This document shows positions 47,701 to 58,995 of a stretch of 64,000 bases of DNA, in pieces (position 1 is the first letter of the stretch; every line of letters starts with the position of its first letter). Below the pieces are notes generated by a model that saw only the letters and a program-made list of their open reading frames with translations, had not been told where the DNA came from and ran no database searches. A program made the position numbers and the translations under genes. Origin of the DNA: Laterigemmans sp052161645 (lineage in GTDB: Bacteria; Planctomycetota; Planctomycetia; Pirellulales; Pirellulaceae); assembly GCA_052161645.1 (NCBI GenBank), contig CP197414.1; one strand, written 5' to 3'.

Positions 47701-48175
47701 TGATTCGCAACCGACACGATGAACGGAGGGATTTGATGAGTTGGCGCACGATGCTTGGCGTGTTGAATTGACCAGTGGCGATTGCTCGCACAGATGGCCG
47801 GGCGATCGTCTTGGCTTGGTCGATTGCGTTGATGAAGTCATCGAGAGCAACGGCGTCCTTGTCGCACTCCATGCAAGATGCTCCCGGCGGCATTCGATCG
47901 ACGACGATACCTGTCTCGTCATGCCGTACGAACCAAGCGCCGGTCCACACGCCAGCGGTCGGAGAGCCAGTCAGAAGAATTTCCTGTAAAGCCAAGGGGC
48001 CGTGTTCGTCGTCCGCCAAGTACGCCCAGGCTCGCGATCGTCGAGCGGCCTCGAAGAGCTCCTCGCGTCGGTAACGGCCGTCATGGATCCGGATGTGGCG
48101 AGGAAATGCTTCGGCCAGGTGCTCAAGTAATTGGGGACGGTTTCCCATTCTTGGCGTAGGATCCGCAGCACACAC
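47693..48175 (-). pseudogene. Glycosyltransferase-like C-terminal fragment
   Basis: 160 residues reading 'IHDGRYRREELFEAARRSRAWAYLADDEHGPLALQEILLTGSP' in pieces (landmarks HDGRY, SRAWAYL, LALQEILL) and 'VRHDETGIVVDRMPPG', the pattern of GT4-like C-terminal domains (E-x7-E region, nucleotide-sugar site). The N-terminal acceptor domain is missing, and the frame ends by overlapping the channel gene's 3' end by eight bases. It lies close to terminase fragment copy 3 on the same strand. I believe it is a decayed gene of the same phage-like island; family assignment is tentative. Confidence 0.45.
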
Positions 48176-48380
48176 ATGTCCGGCAAAGAGGCGTCTGACC
48201 AGAGATCAATCGGTTACGGCCACCTGCGACAGACTGCAATCGTGAACACCGTAGCGCGAACCGGCTTCATCGACCGGAGTAGGCTCTTATCGCCACTCTC
48301 GGAATGTTGACAAGATGCACCGGTGGCCGATGCCGGAAGCTTTGTCGATAGGGGCCAGAGCAAACTTTCGAGCGGTAGAG
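48176..48380. other. Spacer with palindromic motifs
   Basis: Contains CCGGC(TTCATCGA)CCGG-like (48253-48272) and CACCGGTGGCCGATGCCGG (48319-48337) motifs related to those flanking the recombinase at 14.8-16.0 kb and terminase copies 1 and 2. No gene. Confidence 0.4.
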
Positions 48381-48630
48381 CTAGCTTCGCTTCTTGCGTT
48401 GGAGTTCTTTGAAACTCACTCGCTCTCGCTTCGGTGCAGATGGTCGGTCGGTTCCGAACAACAACGCTCCCTGCATCGAGGCGGCGACGGCGGTGCCGAC
48501 GAGGCAGTCGAGCCAGTGGTTGTCGGGTTGTTCGGGGCGGGCTTTCCATTCGTCGACAGTCCGGCCGCGGCCTTCGGTGCGGACGAAGTATTCGGCGGTG
48601 ACTTGCTCGGCGAACATGCGGTGAAGTGTC
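48381..48630 (-). pseudogene. Terminase large subunit C-terminal fragment, copy 3
   Basis: Encodes 'LHRMFAEQVTAEYFVRTEG', 'TVDEWKARPEQPDNHWLDC', 'LVGTAVAASMQGALLFGTDR' and 'KELQRKKRS' before the stop at 48381. It is nearly identical to copy 2, in the same orientation, 11.7 kb away. Upstream the frame changes to unrelated 'NIRHNKHLHRSRI'. It marks the right border of the TetR/DUF1254/channel module. Confidence 0.55.
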
Positions 48631-48815
48631 TGTTCGATGCGGCTCCGGTGCAGGTGTTTGTTGTGCCGTATGTTCATCGCACTCTGCCCAATTGGCGCCC
48701 TCGCGTTTGCGAATCCGCGATAGCCCTCTCGCCAACAGGGTCGCGATCCGCTCGGATCGAGTACTGCTCATGGCTGTGCTCCCACTGTCAGGAATTGAAA
48801 TGTTAGGCCGGCGTC

Positions 48816-49214
48816 TCAGAGACGCCGGCAACCACTGACAGAGAGCGATGAAACGCAACGCGGATCAAGCGGGTCGGCCAAAGAGTTGAGAGAATTCTTC
48901 AGAACAGGTTGGCTCGTTGATTCAGAATCAACGCAGGTGGCCGGTGTTCCAGCCAATCCGGCGCGCGCTCGCAAAGCCAATTGTGTCGCCCGCCAACGCG
49001 CGACACCCCGCGACAGAATTTCGGCGACCGCCCGACGACGCTCCTTTGGCGACATCGTCGCCGGATCCAATTTCATCTTCAAAAATCGCAGCACCTCGAC
49101 GCAGAGCAGGTTTTCAATTCGGCAAACGGATTCGACATCCGCACCGTAATCACATAACCCGTTTGGCAATTTCGCTACGCATGCCGTCCACCGAACGGCA
49201 TGGTTTTCAAACAC
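48816..49214 (-). CDS. Conserved-looking small protein, unknown
   Basis: 132 residues from ATG 49214. The central part 'LCVEVLRFLKMKLDPATMSPKERRRAVAEIL' (landmarks EVLRFL, MSPKERRR) has amphipathic helices and reads like small planctomycete ORFs found beside recombinase genes; this is from memory and not verified. The C-terminal 40 residues look random and may be read-through after a lost stop. No domain is assigned. Confidence 0.4.
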   Translation of the reverse strand: MFENHAVRWTACVAKLPNGLCDYGADVESVCRIENLLCVEVLRFLKMKLDPATMSPKERRRAVAEILSRGVARWRATQLALRARAGLAGTPATCVDSESTSQPVLKNSLNSLADPLDPRCVSSLSVSGCRRL

Positions 49215-49973
49215 GATGACTGCCCTTTTCTGCCTTCAGTGGGTCCGTAGAAATATTTTCGCTAGAATTTGGCATCCGCTGTAACTTCTTGCGGATGGAT
49301 TACCACGACCATCACGTAAGCGACCATAATGACGACTGACACAGCATTACATTTTCACATGATCGTATTGTAGCTATCGCAGTGAACCCATCCATCAGCC
49401 ACTGGATCCAGCAGGTCAAACACGGGGATTCCGTTGCGGCCGATAAAATTTGGAAGCACTACTTCGATCGCTTGGTCTGCTCGGTTCGAGCGCGCTTGCG
49501 GGGCGGCAACCGAGCGGTATCCGACGAAGAGGACGTGGTGCTGAGCGTGTTTGACAGTTTTTATCAGGCGGCCGAGGCCGGGCGGTTTCCCGACATGGCC
49601 GATCGAGACGACTTGTGGCATCTGCTGCTTCGCATGGCAGCGCGAAAGATCGTCGACAAACGTCGTCGAGACGGCCGGGTGCGTCGCGGTGGCAACGCGC
49701 AGATTCAATCGATCCACGCGGGCAACGACGACAATCGCGTCATCGAGATTATCGGCAACGAACCGTCACCAGAGATGGTCGCGACGATACAGGAAACGGC
49801 CGAAAAGTTTTTTTCGGTTTTGGGTGTCGGGCAACTTCGCGATTTGGCGGGTGCCAAGTTAGAGGGCTATTCAAACGCGGAATTGGCCCTCCGTTTTGAT
49901 TGTTCCGAAAGAACGATCGAGCGGCGATTGCATCTGATTCGCGAAAAAATTCAACAACCCATGAAGCTCGCCC

Positions 49974-51752
<1,779 letters not shown>

Positions 51753-51844
51753 CTCGAACCAACCCCACCATTCAACCACGCACCGATTTTTTCGCGGGCC
51801 GTTTTCTTGCCCTTCATCTTCTTGCCGAATCTTCACAACACCTC

Positions 51845-52120
51845 ATGAAAGCCATCCACGCCGCGAGATACGGTCCACCAAACACGTTGAAAATCGCAGA
51901 ACTTCTCAAACCCATCCCCCGACAAAACCAAATTCTCGTTTGCGTCCACGCAGCGGCTTTGCACGTTGGAGACTGTTTCACCGTTCGCGGTCTTATCGAA
52001 ACCATCACCGAATTGATGAACCGAACGGAATGGTTTGGGAAATTCAACCGATTGTGCGCCCACCACCCGCCGATAAGATGCCTTGGAGTTCAGGACTCGG
52101 ATTGCAAAATAGCGCTGTAA
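51845..52120 (+). pseudogene. Medium-chain oxidoreductase N-terminal fragment
   Basis: ATG 51845 starts 'MKAIHAARYGPPNTLKIAEL' and 'QILVCVHAAALHVGD', the N-terminal strand set of zinc-independent quinone oxidoreductases (MDR family). After 'FTVRG' homology stops, and the frame ends at 52120 without the nucleotide-binding domain. It is a truncated gene, located directly after the kinase. The reading frame continues upstream into the kinase gene in another frame; that part is not coding. Confidence 0.5.
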
Positions 52121-52150
52121 CATCTCCATCACGATATTGAGAGGCCCGAA

Positions 52151-53053
52151 GTGTCAGCCGAACAGCAAATTTTGTCGAACCGAGCAAAGGTTATTGGATC
52201 TAATCGTGTTTGGCCAATCTTTGTGCTTTCGCTGCTCGCATTTATCGCGGTGATCATCACACAGGTGGTTTTCGCGATCACTGTGTTGTTGGCGACCAAA
52301 GACGCGGAAACCGGGTTTGCCGAAGCGGCAGAAGCGTTGCCGCAAACAATGATGCACGCTCCGTACTTTGTTACTTCACTCGTGATTTCCGGTCTTCCGC
52401 TCACCCTCATTGCGATCGTTGGCGGCTACGTCAGTGCGAAGCATCACAAGCAATCCATTGCATTGCGGCTTGGTTTGCACCGTCCATCCTTGCCATGGTC
52501 CGCTTGGATCTTGCTTTTGCTCGGATCGGTCTTTGTGTTCCACATCGCCGTCGGGCTTGTCTGGCTGGTCGAGCAAGTCATTCCCGGTGACAATTCGTTT
52601 CTTCATCTCTACGAAAACATCTCGACACCTTGGGCGTTCGTGTTGATTGCGGTGGTTGGCGTCGTTCCAGGAATCTCCGAGGAACTGTTCTTTCGCGGTT
52701 TTATGCAACGTCGTTTGTTGCATCGGTATTCGCCGGCGACCGCCATTGGGATTACCACCATTCTGTTCGCGTTGCTTCACGTAACGCCGCACGGAATCGC
52801 ACTGGCAAGTGTCATGGGAGTGTGGCTTGGTGTAGTCGCTTGGCGAATCGGTTCGATTTGGCCATCGGTCGCCTGTCACGCGTTCGTCAATAGCGCATGG
52901 AATGTTTACCAAATCGGTCGCTTCCAATGGGGCGTGCCGGATCTGCCACCGATGTGGCTCGGCGTGACCAGTGGAATCGTTCTGCTGGTGGCGTTCGCGT
53001 GGGCGTGCAGAAGACTTCAAAGCTTTCACCCCGTCACAATTGTCTCGGCCTAA
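52151..53053 (+). CDS. CPBP intramembrane glutamic protease (Abi family)
   Basis: 300 residues, about eight membrane helices. The catalytic motifs are 'EELFFRG' (about 177-183), 'FALLHVTPHG' (about 213-222) and 'ACHAFVNSAWNV' (about 241-252), as in CAAX-protease/bacteriocin-processing enzymes. These cleave peptide bonds inside the membrane; substrates are unknown here. Start GTG 52151 is used; no strong alternative. It stands upstream of DUF1569 and YdeI-like genes on the same strand. Confidence 0.85.
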   Translation: MSAEQQILSNRAKVIGSNRVWPIFVLSLLAFIAVIITQVVFAITVLLATKDAETGFAEAAEALPQTMMHAPYFVTSLVISGLPLTLIAIVGGYVSAKHHKQSIALRLGLHRPSLPWSAWILLLLGSVFVFHIAVGLVWLVEQVIPGDNSFLHLYENISTPWAFVLIAVVGVVPGISEELFFRGFMQRRLLHRYSPATAIGITTILFALLHVTPHGIALASVMGVWLGVVAWRIGSIWPSVACHAFVNSAWNVYQIGRFQWGVPDLPPMWLGVTSGIVLLVAFAWACRRLQSFHPVTIVSA

Positions 53054-53086
53054 ATCTTCTTCCAAACTTCAATGGGATATTGCGTT

Positions 53087-53542
53087 ATGAGCACACTTCG
53101 CCGATTGAAATTCGAAACGCTTGACGAAGCCGCTCAAGAGGCAAGCCGTCTTCTTGAATTCGGCTACGACCGCAGCGGAAACTGGTCGTTGGGTCAGATT
53201 TGTCGCCACTTGACATTGGTTCAAAACCCAAGCATTGACGGCTACCCGTTTTGGCTGTCGCTGTTCGCACCGCTCAGGCCAGTGATGCGTTGGTGGCTGT
53301 TGCCAAAGTTACTCGATATCGATTCGCAGCCTCGCATCCGTACCATCAAAGCCTTCATGCCGCCGGACGATAGTGACGACGCATTTGAAGTGGATAGGTA
53401 TCACCGAAGCGTTGACCGAATGATGGATCACACGGCACCCTTCGCACCACATCCGGCGTTCGGTCGTGTCCCTCGGCAGACGATTCTGCAAATTCATGCC
53501 GCTCATGCTGCTCATCATCTGAGATTTCTGCAGCCTCAATAA
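53087..53542 (+). CDS. DUF1569 (DinB-like) protein
   Basis: 151 residues from ATG 53087. A four-helix DinB-like fold is suggested by 'SLGQICRHLTLVQNPSIDG' (His likely metal ligand), 'HPAFGRVPR' and 'IHAAHAAHHLRFL' near the end, where two further His of the usual three-His site lie. The family is common in planctomycetes; enzymatic role is unknown. It lies 33 bases after the CPBP gene. Confidence 0.75.
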   Translation: MSTLRRLKFETLDEAAQEASRLLEFGYDRSGNWSLGQICRHLTLVQNPSIDGYPFWLSLFAPLRPVMRWWLLPKLLDIDSQPRIRTIKAFMPPDDSDDAFEVDRYHRSVDRMMDHTAPFAPHPAFGRVPRQTILQIHAAHAAHHLRFLQPQ

Positions 53543-53593
53543 CGGCAGATTTTTTGCGGCGTTCTTCCCCGCCATTGCAAGGACGACGAACGG

Positions 53594-54199
53594 ATGCTTC
53601 AACCAACGCGCAGGACAACGAAAAGTTTTTTGACGCCAGATAAACTGGCCGATTGGCTTGAGGCCAATCATGCGTCCGAAAGCGAGCTTTGGGTCAAGGT
53701 GTTTAAGAAGAAGACTGGCAAGAGGAGTGTGACGTGGAGTGAAATCGTCACGGAAGCACTCTGTTGGGGCTGGATTGATGGAATAAAGAAATCGATCGAC
53801 GATGAGGCGTATTTGCAGCGAATCACACCGCGGCAGCCCCGCAGCATTTGGTCCAAACGCAATCGCGAGAACGCGTTGCGGCTCATTAGCGAAGGCCGAA
53901 TGAGGCCATCTGGAATGGCCGAAGTCGAAGCTGCCAAGGCGGACGGACGTTGGGAGAATGCCTATCCCCCGGCGAGCGAGAGTGAAGTACCGGCCGATTT
54001 CGTCAAAGCGGTTGAGCGGAATTCGAAAGCCAAGTGTTTCTACAAAACGCTCAGCAGATCCAGCCGCTTTGTGATCACCACCGGATTAACGTCCGCGAAG
54101 AAGCAAGAAACTCGCGAGCGTCGTTTTCAAGAGTTCATTGACATGCTGGTCCGTGGCGAAGAGCCTACTTTCGGCTTGAAGAAGGGCAGGCAGCCTTAA
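53594..54199 (+). CDS. YdeI/OmpD-associated family protein
   Basis: 201 residues. The pattern 'WLEANHASESELWVKVFKK', 'ALCWGWIDGIKKSID' and 'RITPRQPRSIWSKRNRENALRL' (landmarks CWGWIDG, PRSIWSK) is typical of the YdeI/bacteriocin-protection family; 'SRSSRFVITTGLTSAKKQETRERR' is the usual C-terminal block. Full-length for the family. Function in the cell is poorly defined, with a link to peptide resistance in some bacteria. Start ATG 53594. Confidence 0.85.
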   Translation: MLQPTRRTTKSFLTPDKLADWLEANHASESELWVKVFKKKTGKRSVTWSEIVTEALCWGWIDGIKKSIDDEAYLQRITPRQPRSIWSKRNRENALRLISEGRMRPSGMAEVEAAKADGRWENAYPPASESEVPADFVKAVERNSKAKCFYKTLSRSSRFVITTGLTSAKKQETRERRFQEFIDMLVRGEEPTFGLKKGRQP

Positions 54200-54359
54200 T
54201 GATTGGCACTTTCACGCAATGGACGGGGGAAATCCAATGGAGCCGATCAAAGTAAGTGGACCGCGAATACTTTTTTCGGAAGATCGGTGTCGGGCAACGG
54301 AGGGCGATGACGGGTACAAGGTAGAGGAACAACCCCGCCCCTTCCGTCGAGAACAAGCA

Positions 54360-54863
54360 ATGAACAACTTGCAGTCTGTGATTACATCATCCGATAAAAA
54401 AGAACCAAGCCCGAAACGAAAGCCCTTGCTTCACTTCTGGCGATGCTTTTGGCTCACATTCCTCGTCGTATCGCTCGGCTACGCATGGCATAGCTTCTAT
54501 GTTCCCCCGAACGATATCGCTTGGGCGAAAGACTACAGTTCCGCCCAGCGGCAAGCGGCGATTTCTGGCAAACCAATCGTTCTATATTTTACCGCGACGT
54601 GGTGTGTTCCCTGCCGGGTCATGAAGCGTCAAGTCTGGGCCGACGAGCAAGTGATGGAGGTGGTGAATGCGAACTTCATTCCCGTGGCGATTGATGTGGG
54701 CGACCCAAAGAACGCTGAGGTCATGGACACCTACAAGGTCGAAGGTTCCCCAGTCACGATCGTTTGCCGATCACAGGGAGAAGTCGTGGATTGGCGAGCC
54801 GGGGGGATCAGCAAACCTGAATTCCTCGAATTGGTTAATTCGTCTAATCTCCCCAGCGAATAG
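54360..54863 (+). CDS. Membrane-anchored thioredoxin-like protein
   Basis: 167 residues. One N-terminal membrane helix ('FWRCFWLTFLVVSLGYAWHSF', about 25-45) anchors an outer thioredoxin fold: 'KPIVLYFTATWCVPCRVMKR' carries the CVPC redox motif at about residues 82-85, and 'VEGSPVT' the cis-Pro loop. It probably reduces or transfers disulfides outside the membrane. ATG 54360 is used because the preceding sequence in frame does not fit a signal or domain. Confidence 0.82.
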   Translation: MNNLQSVITSSDKKEPSPKRKPLLHFWRCFWLTFLVVSLGYAWHSFYVPPNDIAWAKDYSSAQRQAAISGKPIVLYFTATWCVPCRVMKRQVWADEQVMEVVNANFIPVAIDVGDPKNAEVMDTYKVEGSPVTIVCRSQGEVVDWRAGGISKPEFLELVNSSNLPSE

Positions 54864-55635
54864 AACCCGTCATTCCGAACGGGACCGAAGACGCTTGGCC
54901 GAAGCCTGGCCAAGTTTCACTCGACCAGATCGTGTTCGAGAACGGATTTTGACTCTCTGACGAGCCATGAATCCGGCCGCAGGCAGTTCCTGTGCCAGAG
55001 CAACTTTTGGGCAAAAAATCAAAGAAAACGAGCTCTGAACCGCGCAAAAAATCGGCCACTGGTCACCCCAAACCTCTCAAACCTGCATCACCCAGCCACG
55101 CTTTGAAAACCGACCGGCTCACTCAACTTCTCTGAAAGTTCCAAACGCTTTCAGACCCACAAGTGAACGAAAGGTCGGGGTGCTCAGGATGCCGGCCTTT
55201 CTTCGTTTTTACCCGGTATTTTGCAGTGTTTTTGATTTCGCGGCGATCAGCGGTGTTCTTCGTTTCTTGGCGGCGAAGATAACCCGAGCAACCTCCGGGT
55301 TATGAGTTAGCGGTCTCTTGGCCCGTTTTCTCTGTTTCTTCGTTTCTCTGTCTGTTCGGGTTAAGTGTCGTCCGACTCTCCCAGACGGTCCGGATACGGA
55401 AGGGATTCGACAGGCAAATTGCTGGGTTTTCGTGTGACTCTCACTTGAGGGGGTATTCGTCCAGCCATTTTCTCTCGCCTTAATGTCGAGAAACAAAGAA
55501 ACGCTGGGTAATGCGATTTCTTGAGAAGGCATCGACCAACGCCGATCGGGCTCTCACAGGGCAGGTGTCGCCGGAAGATTTCAATGACTTCGGGTTTGAT
55601 GGCCGTGGCTATCCAACTCGACGGAAACCGTGACC
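54864..55635. other. Long intergenic stretch
   Basis: No supported gene over 770 bases. It holds a terminator at 55170-55204. A 107-codon minus-strand frame at 55209-55532 is rich in Lys, Arg and Thr without any family feature and is not accepted. Confidence 0.45.
55170..55204 (+). terminator. Terminator-like hairpin
   Basis: AAAGGTCGG (55170-55178) pairs with CCGGCCTTT (55192-55200) with one G-T pair, followed by CTTCGTTTTT. Confidence 0.5.
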
Positions 55636-55926
55636 AAATCACGCGTTGGGGTGGAGCTCGCGCTGTTCAGAGAAAAAGGGCCAAAAGGAGCACAAAAGCT
55701 CGCCACGTTGAGGTTGCGTCTGAGCGGATTTGGACCCGCTGAACCGAACCACGAGAAACGGCAGACAGGCATCACTGAGTTTCACCCCAGCAACGCGCCT
55801 TAGCAGCTGGGGGAATGAAAAACCCCCAAGCTCATCTCAACCAAGGCATACCCAAGCGAAGGGGCGATCCGTCTATCCCTATGCCTACTCATTCCGATTC
55901 AGTGCCGGAAGATAAGTGATCGTGAA
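55636..55926. repeat. Rhs cassette 3' repeat, copy A (about 290 bp)
   Basis: Nearly identical to 59915-60207, same orientation, with scattered substitutions and small indels. It lies downstream of Rhs cassette 1 (minus strand), as copy B does for cassette 2. Inside, GGGGG...CCCCC forms a hairpin next to 'AAGCTC'. A plus-strand frame is shared by both copies ('GPKGAQKL' and 'PNHEKRQT' region) but shows no start or family. Confidence 0.85.
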
Positions 55927-55966
55927 CTCGTAAATCGTCGAGGCATGGCCTCGGTCAGGCCTTGCC

Positions 55967-56317
55967 CTACGGCACATCTAATTCGGTCACGACCCCATTC
56001 CAATCAATAAAAAACTGCAAGTGTCGACCATCTGAACCTGGGACCCGGTGAATGAAAACCGAACAACCCGCTTCTGACTTGGCTATATCAACAGAAAAAT
56101 GGTCCCAGCCGGTTTCTTCGCCGATTGATTTTGCCATCTGTGCTATCGTTGGCGGCCCGGCATCGATCAATGCGTCGGGCTCGTGCTTGAGAGCTTCGTT
56201 GCAGCCAGTTACAGCGAAAAAAAACAGTAGAAGGGGTAAGAAAAACGGAATCAATGACTTCCCCAACTTGGGCAGTGTAGCGATGGCCCGGTGTGAACAT
56301 TGAAAGCACTTACTCAA
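55967..56317 (-). CDS. Putative lipoprotein after Rhs tip 1 (possible immunity protein)
   Basis: 117 residues (116 plus stop) from a proposed TTG at 56317 that overlaps the Rhs stop codon by a few bases (TTGAGTAA arrangement). A hydrophobic segment 'PFFLPLLLFFFAVTGC' gives a lipobox with Cys at about residue 38. The mature part is small and acidic with 'TGWDHFSVDIAKSEAGC'. Genes following Rhs tips usually encode cognate immunity proteins, so that role is inferred from position only. A longer frame upstream of the TTG runs inside the Rhs gene and is not credible. Confidence 0.5.
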   Translation of the reverse strand: MSKCFQCSHRAIATLPKLGKSLIPFFLPLLLFFFAVTGCNEALKHEPDALIDAGPPTIAQMAKSIGEETGWDHFSVDIAKSEAGCSVFIHRVPGSDGRHLQFFIDWNGVVTELDVP

Positions 56318-57872
56318 AATACTCTCTCCAGTTCTGCGGATATCTATAGCCGAAGTCATCGCAGTTGTTTGCTCGCAAAAACTCGGTCGTACCAAATGCC
56401 CTTCTCTTAAGGTACGACAAACAAAAGCGATCACCCTTGCAATCGTTTGCTTTGGTGAATAGACACTCAAGCTGTCGTGCGTGTGCCTGGCATTCCCTCT
56501 GATAGTAATTTTCGCCGTCAGGGATATCTGGCCGCAAAAGGCTGGGGATTTCTTGGGGACAGGGGCGTTGAGGCTGTTCCTTCCGGTGTACATTTTCGTG
56601 AACTAGAACGCACTGTGAATAGAGCTCAGCCCCCTTTCGCTCCTCTGGTTTGAATCTATCCGCCCTTATTCGAACACAACTCACGTGTCGTCCGTCGCAG
56701 CAGATGACCATACCTGCAGATGGGCGCCCCTTCTTTTTTCGCTTCTTTGTTGGGAATGGAATGTCAGGATCATTCCATGCGGTATCGCAACACTCTTTCC
56801 ATCCGCGCCGCTTGAGAACGCATTTTCCGCTCGCATCAGTACCCGAGAGAGAGAGCATAGCATGGGTGAGCCCTTTTGAATCAGCGTAGTGAAGTGGATC
56901 CCTGCCTAAAAACCTCCCACTCTCCGAATCATACATCCGCGCTCGGAAGTGATAGAGCCCTAAACCTTCATCCCACTCCCTGCCAGTATACGTATAACGA
57001 TTGTCCTCTGCCGAGTCGGCCAGTACTGTGCCGGTTGCACTTACGAATACTGGTTCGCCGTAGGCGCTATAAGCGTATCTTTCGGCAATTGCCCCGGTGT
57101 TATCAGTCAGCGCTATGATGCTGTATTGTTGGTTGCTGTGGTAATAAAGCGTTTCGGTGGCTGAAGGTTCGTAGCGCAGCACCGGTTCGTCAATGTAACT
57201 TGCGTAGACGTAGCGATAGCGCGGTGTGCTGGCAGCTATGCCGGCTCCGTAGTCGGCGATCGTTTGCTGGCCTACTTGCACATATACGTAAGCCGAGGTG
57301 CCATCGTCGCTGTAAACTCTACGCCCCAGAGCGTCCCACTTGTAGGTCGCATCGATCGTGCTGTCGCTACCGACATCGGCCGTCGTCAGTTTATTCGCGA
57401 AGTCCCAGTTGAGCGTCAAGCTGTTGGTGCCGTCGCGCAGGACCGCAGGAATCAGCGTCATGTTTCCTTTGGTGTCGTGCGATAGACTTTGGCCGCCAGC
57501 AGAAAGCAGCTCGTTCGTCGGACCATGCGTGCGATTCTGCGTGCTGCTATTCTCGGTAATCGAGTCCCAGTCGCCCACGAGCGACAGGTTCCAAGATTGA
57601 TCGAGATTCGTGTCACTGCGCTCCCAGTTGACCAATCGATCCTCGGTGTCATACCCACTGCTGCCCACGGTGAACCCGAAGCCAGACATGGTGCCCGTGA
57701 TCGACTCGCTGGTCTTGTTTTTGTTGTGGTCCCAGCCGTAGCTGCGGCTACGACTCGCGACTCCTGAGAAGGAGATCGAGGCGAGCGTGTTATCGGTGTT
57801 GTACGAGCGGGATTCGCTCACACCGTTACCGTAGCTGCTGCCGGTCATCCTCCCCTCGTCATTATGGCTTTG
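56310..57872 (-). CDS. Rhs/YD-repeat protein, 5'-truncated, zincin-like tip
   Basis: The YD-repeat core ('YNTDNTLASISFSG', 'YKWDALGRRVYSDDG', 'YAYSAYGEPVFVSATG', 'YTYTGREWDEGLGLYHFRARMYD', 'GRFLGRDPL') covers about residues 1-325 counted from the first ATG at 57848. Full Rhs proteins have well over 1000 residues, so the 5' part is lost; core homology is cut at about 57872. After the core end the tip (about 335-512) is Cys-rich and contains 'LVHENVHRKEQ', an HExxH zinc-protease motif (H417-H421), with a later Glu in 'YYQRECQAHARQ'. Such tips act as toxins on neighbouring cells. Whether any product is made without the N-terminus is doubtful, so it may be a silent tip reservoir. Confidence 0.75.
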   Translation of the reverse strand, partial: QSHNDEGRMTGSSYGNGVSESRSYNTDNTLASISFSGVASRSRSYGWDHNKNKTSESITGTMSGFGFTVGSSGYDTEDRLVNWERSDTNLDQSWNLSLVGDWDSITENSSTQNRTHGPTNELLSAGGQSLSHDTKGNMTLIPAVLRDGTNSLTLNWDFANKLTTADVGSDSTIDATYKWDALGRRVYSDDGTSAYVYVQVGQQTIADYGAGIAASTPRYRYVYASYIDEPVLRYEPSATETLYYHSNQQYSIIALTDNTGAIAERYAYSAYGEPVFVSATGTVLADSAEDNRYTYTGREWDEGLGLYHFRARMYDSESGRFLGRDPLHYADSKGLTHAMLSLSGTDASGKCVLKRRGWKECCDTAWNDPDIPFPTKKRKKKGRPSAGMVICCDGRHVSCVRIRADRFKPEERKGAELYSQCVLVHENVHRKEQPQRPCPQEIPSLLRPDIPDGENYYQRECQAHARQLECLFTKANDCKGDRFCLSYLKRRAFGTTEFLRANNCDDFGYRYPQNWREYFE

Positions 57873-57909
57873 GCAATCGATCCTCTCCGAAAGTTAGTTA
57901 TTTGGTTGG

Positions 57910-58800
57910 TTAAGATTGCCGGTTTCGAAGTTGCTGTTGCAAACCGGCTAATAAGCCAGAGAGTGCTGCTGTGTCGAGTTCTTGGAGTTCGGCGTCGGTG
58001 GTGCGGGGTTCCCCCAATAGCTCCTGGATCAATTGAATCTGCCCCGCAAGTTTACCTTCTTCCCGGCCTTCTTCCCGGCCCTCTTTCCTAGCCCCCGAAA
58101 TCGCCCATTCGAAATCTCGCTGGGCTTTTTCACGTTGATCGTACATCTGCTTATCCTCTGTTTTGGCGGAAATGATCTCAATCGTTTCGATTGCCGTTTC
58201 AAACTCGATCCCGGGCAGCAAGCGTTTCAGCATCGCAGCTTCGTAATCCTGAGCTCGCAGTAATAAAAATGCCCACCGCTCCAAATTACTGGCCTTGGAA
58301 ATCGTCCCCTCAGCCAAATTGTACTTGCTTAATTCAACCGTGTGTACTTCGATCGCGTTTTCCAACTTCCGTCCGCTCTCTCGGTCCAGCATTTCAAAGC
58401 GATGGTGTGCCTGAGCCGACTGGGGAAAAAGAACGCGGCTGAGTAGGCAGATCGAAACTGACGGCGTAAGCGATGCATAGTTCTCTCCTTTGCTCAGCTG
58501 TTCGAGATGCATGCTGCAAGCGTAATAGGCAAGCCGCTGCACCAATCCAGCGTACACGGAAACCTGCATTTCAACGTTGAAATACCGTCCCCGGCAATCT
58601 CGGCAGCGAACGTCTAAGACGATTTGTTTGCTTTCGGCAAACTCCTGGAAGTTGAATGGGTTGAGGATTTGGACGGAGACGATTTTATCGCTCAAAGCGA
58701 GGATTGCATTCAGCAACCCGATCAGCGCCGTGGCGTTCTCAGGTGACCCAAAGATTTTCTTGAATGCAAAATCGACAGTTGGTTTAATACCGAGAGTCAC
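57910..58800 (-). CDS. Rpn/PDDEXK_2 family nuclease (putative transposase)
   Basis: 296 residues from GTG 58800. 'IKPTVDFAFKKIFG' and 'LLNAIL' open the family domain; 'VLDVRCRDCRGRYFNVEMQV' (landmarks DVRCRD, FNVEMQ) holds the D...ExQ/K-like active site, followed by 'RLAYYACSMHLEQL'. The C-terminus has the family's repeated 'GREEGREEGK' stretch. Proteins of this group promote recombination and are mobile. The gene lies exactly at the break of Rhs core 1, so its arrival probably truncated that gene. The frame could start earlier at 58827 but the conserved part starts after the GTG. Confidence 0.85.
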   Translation of the reverse strand: MTLGIKPTVDFAFKKIFGSPENATALIGLLNAILALSDKIVSVQILNPFNFQEFAESKQIVLDVRCRDCRGRYFNVEMQVSVYAGLVQRLAYYACSMHLEQLSKGENYASLTPSVSICLLSRVLFPQSAQAHHRFEMLDRESGRKLENAIEVHTVELSKYNLAEGTISKASNLERWAFLLLRAQDYEAAMLKRLLPGIEFETAIETIEIISAKTEDKQMYDQREKAQRDFEWAISGARKEGREEGREEGKLAGQIQLIQELLGEPRTTDAELQELDTAALSGLLAGLQQQLRNRQS

Positions 58801-58995
58801 AAGCAAGCCCCAAGAGATGATGGCCAATAATTGGACACACTATAACCGCTGGTGATGCCGCGCAGAAGGACACCGGCGATCGCATTAAGCCGCGAAATCG
58901 GCGATGTGCACTGGAATTTCGCGGTGACTGAATTCAATCATTTTCTGAAAGATATCTGTCATTCATGAAGATGGCAGTGGAAAGATAACGGCTGA

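Noticed and set aside
52376..53065. 229-codon minus-strand frame opposite the CPBP gene
   Set aside because: Antisense shadow; charged random composition and no ribosome site.
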